A stretch of 6,247 bases of DNA from DRVP01 sp964604045. Its GTDB lineage: Archaea > Thermoproteota > Bathyarchaeia > Bathyarchaeales > Bathycorpusculaceae. The stretch is taken from NCBI GenBank assembly GCA_964604045.1, contig CAZRXM010000053.1:1-6247 (forward strand). Direction: 5' to 3'. A program made the position numbers and the translations under genes. Position 1 is the stretch's first letter. Each line of letters opens with the position of its first letter. Shown in pieces: positions 1-6,130 of the stretch. A model generated the notes under the pieces. The model saw only the letters and a list, made by a program, of their open reading frames with translations. It did not search any database and was not told the origin of the DNA.

Positions 1-191
1 AACCGCATTTTTGGACAAGTAGTTATCTTAGACCATGCGGACAAAAGCTCCTCGAAATCCAACCCTTCCCCTCATCTCAGAAAGAATAAACTGTAAGCTA
101 GATTTATGGATTCTGCCCTAAACCAAAATATTCTTTACCACCTAACTCTAAATAGTCATCTAACTCAACGGAAACGCTGTGAATCAAGCTG
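1..191. other. Unassigned leading region
   Basis: I can assign no gene here. On the + strand, frame 1 is open from the window edge to a TAA at 94-96 and frame 3 to a TAA at 87-89. Either could be the tail of a gene that starts outside the window, but neither short peptide carries a recognisable motif. Frame 2 closes at a TAG at 20-22. I see no tRNA cloverleaf, CRISPR repeat or convincing sRNA box pair. The part after about 97 is AT-rich and is more likely the leader and promoter of the hydrolase gene. Confidence 0.4.
147..156 (+). promoter_or_regulatory. Weak TATA-like element upstream of the MBL hydrolase
   Basis: TCTAAATAGT resembles an archaeal TATA box. With the usual 25-base offset it would place transcription start near 176-180, giving a short leader of about 12-16 bases. 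A weak GTGA at 179-182 is the only Shine-Dalgarno-like match before the start codon. An alternative AT-rich stretch (AAAATATTC) lies near 126-134. The assignment rests on composition and spacing only. Confidence 0.28.
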
Positions 192-827
192 ATGATAGTT
201 CAAACATTCACCGTTGGAAAACTTTACACAAACTGTTATCTTGTGGCCTGTCCAGAGACTAGGGAAGCCATAATAGTGGACCCTGGCTTCGAAACCAGTA
301 TAGAAGCCGCTAAGGTCTTCAGTTTTGTCGAGAAGGGAGCTTGGCGCCTAAAGTTTGTCGTTAACACCCACGGCCACCCAGATCACGTGTGTGGAAACAG
401 GATAGTTAAAGAAAAGTTTGAAACGCCTATTTTAATCCATGAAAAGGACGCTTTCATGCTTGGAAAACTCGGTAAGGTGGTTGCAAAATTCTTCGGCTTC
501 CGAAACTCTTCGCCCCCAGCGGACATTCTCCTAAAGAACGGAGACACAGTTAAGTTTGGAAAATTAACCCTTAAGGTTATGCATACTCCGGGCCACAGCC
601 CTGGAAGCATATGCCTCCTCGGCGTTAAAGAAGTTTTCACGGGAGACACCCTTTTCGCTGGCTCCATAGGACGGACGGATCTACTGCAAGGATCGGAGAA
701 GGACATGAAAAATTCGTTGGAAAAGCTTATGGAGCTTCCAGACTTTTTCAGGGTCTACCCTGGACACGGACCCCCGACAACCATTGGAGAAGAGAGGAAA
801 ACCAATCCGTACCTTGCATGGGGCTGA
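192..827 (+). CDS. Metallo-beta-lactamase-fold hydrolase, glyoxalase II/YcbL-like
   Basis: This is a complete 211-residue metallo-beta-lactamase-fold enzyme, probably cytoplasmic because no signal peptide is visible. The full dinuclear metal site is present: THGHPDH (His60, His62, Asp64, His65), His135 in TPGHSPGS, Asp152 in GDTLF, and His192 in YPGHGPPT. The N-terminus (VGKLYTNCYLV) and the closing NPYL are typical of the glyoxalase II-like subgroup. It lacks the C-terminal helical substrate domain of classical glyoxalase II (about 250 residues), so it resembles the short YcbL type. Thioester or other hydrolysis is plausible, but the substrate cannot be read from the sequence. ATG 192 is the first possible start because a TGA at 180-182 closes the frame just upstream. 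The gene converges on cofE with only 6 bases between stops. The fold call is very secure; the substrate is not. Confidence 0.93.
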   Translation: MIVQTFTVGKLYTNCYLVACPETREAIIVDPGFETSIEAAKVFSFVEKGAWRLKFVVNTHGHPDHVCGNRIVKEKFETPILIHEKDAFMLGKLGKVVAKFFGFRNSSPPADILLKNGDTVKFGKLTLKVMHTPGHSPGSICLLGVKEVFTGDTLFAGSIGRTDLLQGSEKDMKNSLEKLMELPDFFRVYPGHGPPTTIGEERKTNPYLAWG

Positions 828-833
828 CGTCAA

Positions 834-1607
834 CTATAAAACGCCCTTGAAAAGGTCCTCTTCTCGGGTGATCTCCAATTCCTTAACGCTGGATTTCTCA
901 CAGTACTCCACAACGTTCTGCAAACCCTTAAAAATCACCACAGGCGTGGCTTCCGCCCCTTGACCCATGAGAAGCTCGGCTGCAGCTGCAATTTCGTCAG
1001 CAATAGCCACGTTTTTAACCTTTAAAATGTAGCCGAAAAGGTCCCGTTTCCCTCTGTAATCTTTCAACGGCTTAATCCCTGAAACACCTATGGCGAAGTT
1101 AACTTGCCCCCTCCTGAAGGGGCGACTGTATGTGTCGCATATGATTACGGCAACATTTTTCCCCGTTAACCTCTTTATCTCTTTTCGGCATTTCTCCGCC
1201 GAAGCGTCGGGGTTCTCTGGAAGAAGCGTGTACACGTCCACTCCTTCAACGTTTGACTTGTCTATCCCAGCATTTATGCAGACGAGTCCACGGGTATCCT
1301 CCACAACCAGAGTTTCAGGGGAGGCCTTCAAAACTCTACGAGTTTCCCTTAAAACCAGCTCCACAAACCTTGGGCTTTTCCCCGTTTTCTCCGCTATCTC
1401 AAGGGCCCTCCCCGACGGAGTGACCTCCCTAAGCCTAACAATACGGCCTTCAGCCTTCGAGAAAACCTTCTGAGCAATAACTATGACGTCTCCATCCTCA
1501 ATCTCAACGCCGCTTTCCCCCGTCGCCTTCACAATGATCTCCGCCAAGTTGTCGCCAGGCTTAATCAACGGAAAGTTTTCAAGAGCTATCGCAGTGAAAC
1601 CCTTCAA
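834..1607 (-). CDS. cofE: Coenzyme F420-0:L-glutamate ligase (CofE)
   Basis: CofE is known to add L-glutamate, GTP-dependently, to F420-0 and then F420-1, completing the gamma-glutamyl tail of coenzyme F420. This 257-residue protein matches the single-domain archaeal form along its whole length. It has PLIKPGD near the N-terminus, VIAQKVFSKAEG (43-54), VCINAGIDKSN (109-119), LLPENPDASA (128-137), CDTYSRPFRRGQ (157-168), PLKDYRGKRDLFG (180-192) and ADEIAAAAELLMGQ (203-216). Asp116, Asp158 and Thr159 sit where I recall the family's metal ligands. There is no FbiB-like C-terminal nitroreductase domain. The start is TTG (1607-1605). A partial Shine-Dalgarno, AGGTG (1622-1618), lies 10 bases upstream, and this start gives the expected short N-terminus. 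No other cof gene is in the window. It is transcribed divergently from the surface-protein gene. Confidence 0.95.
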   Translation of the reverse strand: MKGFTAIALENFPLIKPGDNLAEIIVKATGESGVEIEDGDVIVIAQKVFSKAEGRIVRLREVTPSGRALEIAEKTGKSPRFVELVLRETRRVLKASPETLVVEDTRGLVCINAGIDKSNVEGVDVYTLLPENPDASAEKCRKEIKRLTGKNVAVIICDTYSRPFRRGQVNFAIGVSGIKPLKDYRGKRDLFGYILKVKNVAIADEIAAAAELLMGQGAEATPVVIFKGLQNVVEYCEKSSVKELEITREEDLFKGVL

Positions 1608-1644
1608 GATTTTACGCCACCTTTCCTAGTGAAAAGAAGCTTCC

Positions 1645-1652
1645 AGTTAAAA
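1645..1652 (-). promoter_or_regulatory. Candidate TATA-like element for cofE
   Basis: Read on the minus strand this is TTTTAACT, preceded by a purine-rich stretch that could act as a BRE. A 25-base offset puts transcription start near 1623, just ahead of the AGGTG at 1622-1618 and about 15 bases before the TTG start. The spacing is what a short-leader archaeal gene would show, but the box itself is a weak match. Confidence 0.3.
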
Positions 1653-1721
1653 CCCTTACTTCGTTTTGCTCTAAGAAAAGGATTGATGGTCGGTATTTCC
1701 AAGCCTAATTCAGAATTCATA

Positions 1722-1732
1722 ACTCTTTAAGC
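1722..1732 (+). promoter_or_regulatory. Weak candidate promoter for the surface-protein gene
   Basis: An AT-rich stretch around ACTCTTTAAGC is the only TATA-like candidate at a useful distance from the start codons at 1764 and 1782. It would imply transcription start near 1753-1758. An AGGAT at 1746-1750 lies 13 bases before ATG 1764, but would fall outside the message if that start site is right. The call is tentative. Confidence 0.22.
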
Positions 1733-1763
1733 AGACTTTTGGCGAAGGATAACCTCAACAAAA

Positions 1764-4433
1764 ATGGACGGATGCATCCGCATGACAAAAAAGAAATTTA
1801 TTCTAACTCTCCTCGCTTTCCTTTTAGCCCTTCCCCTCCTAAACCAGCCTTTTGAAAAACTGTTTCCAACGGTAAAGGCCACTTACGTGGATGGAGACAT
1901 AACTGTAGACACTGTTTGGACCCTTGCAGAAAGCCCATTCATAGTTGTCCAAAACATCACAGTTCACAGGGGTGTAACCCTAACCATAGAACCCGGCGTC
2001 GAGGTTAGGTTTGGCGGAGGGCCCTTCACAATAATAGTGAACGGAACACTCAAAGCGGTGGGAACCGAGGAAAAACCGATAAAATTCACGTCCAACAAGG
2101 AAAACCCGAAGGCTGGAGACTGGGCAACTATATGCTTTAACGGGGCGGGTCAAACCCCATCAGTTATGGAAAACTGTATAGTGGAATACGGGTTGGACGG
2201 TTTGACTATTAAAGACGGCGCTTTAACTGTTCTAAAGAGCATTGTACAGTTTAACGCATTAAGCGGAATCACAGTTTTGGGCGGCGCATCAAACATCACA
2301 AAAACTGTGGTGCGAAGCGGTCGGGACGGTGTTGTGGTTTTAAGCGGAAATGCGTTCATACGGGACAATAATGTGTCGTTGAACGAAAACGGCGTAGCCC
2401 TCAAATTAAACCATCACGGGTCTCGTGTAACAGTGACCCAAAACCGCATATTTTCAAACAAGATCGGCGTGTCCCTATCCATGAACGTAAGCGGCGACGT
2501 TTCAATAACAAACAACCTTGTGTTCTCAAACGTTAAAGGCTTCCTTGTTTCAACAAACGTCACTACGGTGATTACACACAACTATATCTACAACAATGAA
2601 GTGGGCGCCTACTACGAATTGGGCAACCACTCAGTACGCTTCAACGACATATACCAGAACAAAATAGGCGTAGACGCTTCTCCAAAAGCAAAAGTAAACG
2701 CCACCCAGAACTATTGGGGCGACCCCACTGGGCCATACCACGAATCCCTAAACCCCCGTGGAAAAGGAAACCCTGTGGGCGGAAATGGGGTTAACGTGGA
2801 TTTCATATTCTTCCTCACAGCCAGCATAGATCATGAAAATTCCCCGCCAAAAGCGGTTTTGTGGGCAGATAAAACTAAAGTTGCCCCGGGTCAAGAGGTA
2901 ACGTTTGTTGGTTCGTATTCTGAAGATGATGGACGTGTCGACAAATACCTGTTTGACTTTGGAGACGGCAGCAAAAGCAACTGGACAACGGTGTCGATTT
3001 TCTTCCACAAATACAGCAATGTAGGAACCTATAATGCAAGCTTAACCGTTATGGACGATTTTGAAGCCGTGAACACCTCTCTACCTCTTGAAATTCAAGT
3101 TGCGGACTTGCCGTCACTAAATGTGGAGTTATCTCTCGGTAGCCGTGAAATCCACCGCAACGGAGAAATCTCAATAACAGTTCGCGTTTCAAACGGAAGC
3201 GGTCCAGTGGAAGGAGCGAATGTTGTTCTCTACGCTATCAAGGATGGAAGTTTCTCCCAACAAGCTGGACTAACTGGCCCATCCGGCTTTTTCACAACAA
3301 CTTTCAAGGCGCCAGACGTCATGGACATAAAATACATCCGAATAATTGCAAAAGCCTCGATGGAGGGCTACGCCGACGGCTCAGCCTTCGACTACTTGAA
3401 GGTAATCCCGCCATTAAACGTTGAAGTAACCGCAAGTCCACAACAAGTTGTCTCTGAAGAACCATCAACCATAGAAGTGCGTGTCATGTGGAACGGTGTC
3501 CCAGTTGCAAACACAACGGTCAAAGTTTCCTCAAGTACTGGCGGAGTTTTCAAGGAAACAGAAAAGTTAACGGACTTAAACGGCGAAGCCACATTCATAT
3601 TTACAGCACCTCCCGTGACAAATGAAACTACCATAGTAGTGATTGCGCATGCTTTTAGAGAGGGATACTTAGACGGTGAGGGGCAAACAGTTCTACTGGT
3701 GTTTCCAAAAGTTCTATCCTTGATGGTTTTAACTCAGCAGTGTGTAGCCTTTTCAGAGGAGGAGGTCAAGGTTGTCGTCAACGCGAGGTACGGCAATTCT
3801 CCAGTTGAAAATGTTAACATAACGCTTTCAGCCGACGCTGGAGAATGTTCTCCCACAACTGCTTTCACAGATACCGGTGGAAACACCACATTTATCTTTA
3901 AAGCGCCTCCGGTTCCAGCGGAAACAAATGTAACTTTGAGGGCTGTGGCTTCTAAGCCGGGCTACGCAACTTCGACAAGCCAGATGGTGTTGGCTATTAA
4001 GCCTGGAAACCTCACAGTGATGGTTGCGCCCAGCTCCTACTGGGTTGAATCTGGAGAGATGGTGAAGATAACGGTTCATGTAAAATGTGGTGGTAGGCTC
4101 ATAGAGAACGCCTCCGTCACGGTTTCAGCTGAGATGGGAACATTCTCTGAAACTCAAGCCTTAACCAACTCCAGCGGGTGCTGCGAGTTTTCGTTCCGGG
4201 CTCCAAGGGTTTCAGAGGCAACATCGATAAAGTTGACTGTGAACGCTGAAAAATACGGGTACACGGGCTCTTCCCAGTCGATATCCCTAACAGTGTTGGC
4301 GCCGTCCGAGGGCGGCATATCTTGGCTTGTGATTCTGCTGATTCTGATTCCAGTGGTGTTGGTGGTTGTTTTTGCGGTTTTGGTTAAGGTTGGTGTAATT
4401 TTGGTTACGTTTGGTGAGGGAGAGGAAGAATAA
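1764..4433 (+). CDS. Large exported membrane-anchored surface protein: beta-helix, PKD, four Ig-like repeats
   Basis: This is an 889-residue extracellular protein of unknown specific function, probably structural or adhesive. A Sec-type signal peptide comes first: basic MTKKK at 7-11, a hydrophobic core at about 12-26, and possible cleavage after VKA39. Residues about 41-350 form a right-handed parallel beta-helix of the NosD-like/PbH1 type, with many short N-rich rungs ending in the characteristic QNYWGDPTGP (315-324). A PKD domain (about 362-446) has FDFGDG and a GTYNASLTV strand. Four Ig-like repeats follow (about 452-847), then a transmembrane helix (about 852-879) and an acidic FGEGEEE tail. 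I count about 20 N-X-S/T sequons in the ectodomain. Cysteines in the repeat region occur only in the last two repeats. ATG 1764 gives the longest frame; ATG 1782 gives a more compact signal peptide and may be the true start. There are no visible catalytic residues. A type IV filament motor gene follows 68 bases downstream. Confidence 0.88.
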   Translation: MDGCIRMTKKKFILTLLAFLLALPLLNQPFEKLFPTVKATYVDGDITVDTVWTLAESPFIVVQNITVHRGVTLTIEPGVEVRFGGGPFTIIVNGTLKAVGTEEKPIKFTSNKENPKAGDWATICFNGAGQTPSVMENCIVEYGLDGLTIKDGALTVLKSIVQFNALSGITVLGGASNITKTVVRSGRDGVVVLSGNAFIRDNNVSLNENGVALKLNHHGSRVTVTQNRIFSNKIGVSLSMNVSGDVSITNNLVFSNVKGFLVSTNVTTVITHNYIYNNEVGAYYELGNHSVRFNDIYQNKIGVDASPKAKVNATQNYWGDPTGPYHESLNPRGKGNPVGGNGVNVDFIFFLTASIDHENSPPKAVLWADKTKVAPGQEVTFVGSYSEDDGRVDKYLFDFGDGSKSNWTTVSIFFHKYSNVGTYNASLTVMDDFEAVNTSLPLEIQVADLPSLNVELSLGSREIHRNGEISITVRVSNGSGPVEGANVVLYAIKDGSFSQQAGLTGPSGFFTTTFKAPDVMDIKYIRIIAKASMEGYADGSAFDYLKVIPPLNVEVTASPQQVVSEEPSTIEVRVMWNGVPVANTTVKVSSSTGGVFKETEKLTDLNGEATFIFTAPPVTNETTIVVIAHAFREGYLDGEGQTVLLVFPKVLSLMVLTQQCVAFSEEEVKVVVNARYGNSPVENVNITLSADAGECSPTTAFTDTGGNTTFIFKAPPVPAETNVTLRAVASKPGYATSTSQMVLAIKPGNLTVMVAPSSYWVESGEMVKITVHVKCGGRLIENASVTVSAEMGTFSETQALTNSSGCCEFSFRAPRVSEATSIKLTVNAEKYGYTGSSQSISLTVLAPSEGGISWLVILLILIPVVLVVVFAVLVKVGVILVTFGEGEEE
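1769..1780. repeat. 12-bp perfect palindrome between alternative start codons
   Basis: CGGATGCATCCG is its own reverse complement. It lies between ATG 1764 and ATG 1782 of the surface-protein gene. If translation begins at 1782, this is the leader just before the start and could be an operator half-site pair or a small element masking the ribosome site. Roughly one or two such palindromes are expected by chance in a window this long, so a role is unproven. Confidence 0.3.
3117..4304 (+). repeat. Four tandem Ig-like repeats, 99-residue (297-bp) period
   Basis: Four diverged copies occupy residues about 452-550, 551-649, 650-748 and 749-847. Three anchor motifs recur at exactly 99 residues: a glycine opening a turn (Gly495, 594, 693, 792), an AP dipeptide after an F-x-A/F-K-A strand (AP at 516, 615, 714, 813), and a GY near the end (535, 634, 733, 832). 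The N-terminal half of repeats 3 and 4 is one residue shorter than in 1 and 2, balanced in the linker. Each copy carries a strand pattern like that of bacterial and archaeal Ig-like (Big/invasin-type) stalk domains. Copies share motif positions rather than long identical stretches, so the duplication is old. Confidence 0.85.
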
Positions 4434-4451
4434 GCTGTATCGTAAGACGTA

Positions 4452-4461
4452 ATATTTAATA
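4452..4461 (+). promoter_or_regulatory. TATA-like element upstream of the motor operon
   Basis: ATATTTAATA in the 68-base spacer after the surface-protein stop is the best TATA-box match in the window. A 25-base offset gives transcription start near 4480-4486, leaving a leader of about 16-22 bases that would include the GGGAG at 4493-4497. This suggests the ATPase and its partner can be transcribed independently of the surface-protein gene, although no T-run terminator is visible between them. Confidence 0.45.
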
Positions 4462-4501
4462 ACCCAAGTGTACAGAAATATAACAGAAATACGGGAGAAA
4501 A

Positions 4502-6130
4502 ATGCCCAAACTCCAACTCAAAGAAAAGCTTTCAAAACTCAGAAAGATAAGGATAAAATTCAACATTGGAAAACCGAAACGGGTGGCCATTCCACCCCCG
4601 CCACCGAAGCCGCTGCCTAGAGGATTTAAGGTTGTTGAGAGATACCCTCTCTATGAGCCCTTCGCCCACGTGGCAATAGTTCAGAACCCGAAGACGGGCG
4701 AGTACAAGTACATATTGGACGAGCTCCAGCTTGACCCTCTTGAGAGAAGCGTTTACAACCGCATATTAGAAATCCTTCTGGCGGAAATAGAATCCCCTAA
4801 GGAGGAGGTAGTTGACCCAAGAAAGTTCTTTGCGGAAGAAGCCAAAAAGATTGTTGACAAGTACCGTATCAGCCTAGGCTGGCTTCCGGACGTATCATGG
4901 TATAAGATTCTCTATCACGCTGAAAGGGACCTTGTGGGCTTTGGCAGAATAGACCCGCTCATGCGGGACCCGAACATTGAGGACATTTCATGCGACGGCG
5001 TAAACAAGCCCGTTTATGTTTGGCACAGAGTATACGAGAGCATTGAAACAAACATTGTTTTTGAGACGGATGAAGAGCTTGACAACATGGTTGTTAAGCT
5101 TGTCCACATGGCTGGAAAACACGTAAGCTCAGCTTTCCCAATAGTGGACGCTTCCCTTCCCGGGAAACATAGGCTGGCAGTCTGTTACAGACGCGAGGTA
5201 ACCCCTTTCGGGACAGCTTTCACCATCCGAAAGTTCAGGGAAGACCCCTATTCGATAATAGACTTGATAAACTTGGGCACGTTCTCCGAAGAAATGGCGG
5301 CGTACTTCTGGCTCTGCCTGGAAAACCGTGCCTCAGTTATGGTTTTAGGAGGCACAGCTGCCGGAAAAACTACAGCCCTAAACGCTTTAGCCTGTCTAAT
5401 CAAGCCTGGAAGCAAGATAATAACGATTGAGGAGACGGCGGAGCTTAACCTACCCCACGAGAACTGGGTTTCCTTAATAGCCAGACAAAGCTACGGCCTA
5501 GGCGGAAGCAGTGTAGGCGAAGTCACCCTCTTCGATCTTGTGAAGGCGTCGATGAGGCATAGGCCAGACATCCTTATAGTGGGTGAGGTGCGAGGACAAG
5601 AAGCCTACGTGCTTTTCCAGGCGCTGGCAACTGGTCATGGTGGCATGTGCACCATGCACGCTGAAAACTTGGACTCTGCAGTTAAGCGTTTAACCCAGAA
5701 ACCCATGGACATAGCCCCGGCCTACATACCGCTGATGAACATAGTTCTGTCAATGCAGCGGGTTCACTTGATGAAGGCTGGAGAGAGAAAAGCCTGCCGA
5801 AGGGTTATGAACGTGAACGAGATAGCCGACTACGAGGACTACCGTACAGTTTTCAAGTGGAACCCAGCAAAAGACGAGCACATTCAATCCCTTAATAAGA
5901 GCGTCATGCTCTCTAACATCTCTGAACGTTTAGGTGTAAGCCGCAAAGATCTTCTCGACGAGGTTGAAAAGCGCAAGCAAGTCCTCCGCTGGATGAGAGA
6001 GCGCAACATCAGAAGCTACAAGGACGTGGCCGCAATAATCGCCGAATATTACGCCAGGCCAGAACAAGTCTACGAGAAGGTTCTCGTTGGGGAGGAGGTT
6101 AAAGCTCTTGCCGCTTCTAGAAGCCCTTGA
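4502..6130 (+). CDS. Type IV filament/type II secretion ATPase (ArlI/TadA/GspE family)
   Basis: This is a 542-residue cytoplasmic hexameric motor ATPase of the archaeal secretion-superfamily type, expected to power assembly or movement of a type IV pilus-like filament with a TadC/ArlJ platform protein. In order, it has a basic N-terminus (1-28) and PPPPPKP linker (31-37). An N-terminal domain follows with RYPLYEPFAHVAIV (47-60) and GRIDPLMRDPNIEDISCDG (148-166). The RecA-like domain has Walker A GGTAAGKTT (283-291), an Asp-box-like TIEETAELNLPHENW (308-322) with Glu311 where Asp is common, Walker B ILIVGEVRG (357-365) and His box GHGGMCTMHAEN (378-389). A helical C-terminus (about 465-542) completes it. 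All catalytic motifs look intact. The start at 4502 has a close GGGAG (4493-4497). The gene overlaps the next by 23 bases. Archaellum, adhesive pilus and secretion roles cannot be separated here because no pilin or archaellin is in view. Confidence 0.93.
   Translation: MPKLQLKEKLSKLRKIRIKFNIGKPKRVAIPPPPPKPLPRGFKVVERYPLYEPFAHVAIVQNPKTGEYKYILDELQLDPLERSVYNRILEILLAEIESPKEEVVDPRKFFAEEAKKIVDKYRISLGWLPDVSWYKILYHAERDLVGFGRIDPLMRDPNIEDISCDGVNKPVYVWHRVYESIETNIVFETDEELDNMVVKLVHMAGKHVSSAFPIVDASLPGKHRLAVCYRREVTPFGTAFTIRKFREDPYSIIDLINLGTFSEEMAAYFWLCLENRASVMVLGGTAAGKTTALNALACLIKPGSKIITIEETAELNLPHENWVSLIARQSYGLGGSSVGEVTLFDLVKASMRHRPDILIVGEVRGQEAYVLFQALATGHGGMCTMHAENLDSAVKRLTQKPMDIAPAYIPLMNIVLSMQRVHLMKAGERKACRRVMNVNEIADYEDYRTVFKWNPAKDEHIQSLNKSVMLSNISERLGVSRKDLLDEVEKRKQVLRWMRERNIRSYKDVAAIIAEYYARPEQVYEKVLVGEEVKALAASRSP
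6091..6099 (+). promoter_or_regulatory. Strong Shine-Dalgarno inside the ATPase gene
   Basis: GGAGGAGGT closely matches the complement of the 16S rRNA 3' end. It lies 8 bases before a TTG at 6108, in a different frame from the ATPase. It decides the start of the downstream partner gene and indicates that translation of the two proteins is coupled. Confidence 0.7.

Noticed and set aside
3..40. CCGCAT...ATGCGG inverted repeat near the window edge
   Set aside because: Only 6 bases pair across a 26-base loop with no tRNA or terminator features, so it is within chance expectation.
189..198. TGATGA resembling a C/D-box sRNA C box
   Set aside because: It overlaps the hydrolase start codon, lacks the purine before the box, and I found no convincing paired D box at the right distance.
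383..706. Open frame of 107 codons on the minus strand inside the hydrolase gene
   Set aside because: It lies wholly opposite a secure metallo-beta-lactamase gene, and its peptide has no recognisable motif.
825..832. TGACGTCA palindrome at the convergent stops
   Set aside because: It is only 8 bases, has no loop or T-tract, and overlaps a stop codon, so a terminator or operator claim is not supported.
1090..1473. Open frame of 127 codons on the plus strand opposite cofE
   Set aside because: It is antisense to conserved CofE motifs, with a low-complexity Ser/Thr/Phe composition typical of a shadow frame.
1884..2813. Assignment of the beta-helix region as NosD, the copper-loading protein of nitrous oxide reductase
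   Set aside because: The similarity is to the general parallel beta-helix fold. There are no nos genes nearby, and the PKD, Ig and transmembrane domains fit a surface protein instead.
4154..4516. Minus-strand frame of 120 codons crossing the surface-protein/ATPase spacer
   Set aside because: It has a hydrophobic start, but most of it is the reverse of the transmembrane and last Ig repeat coding sequence, with a Thr/Ser-rich peptide and no ribosome site. The spacer has a better explanation as a promoter.
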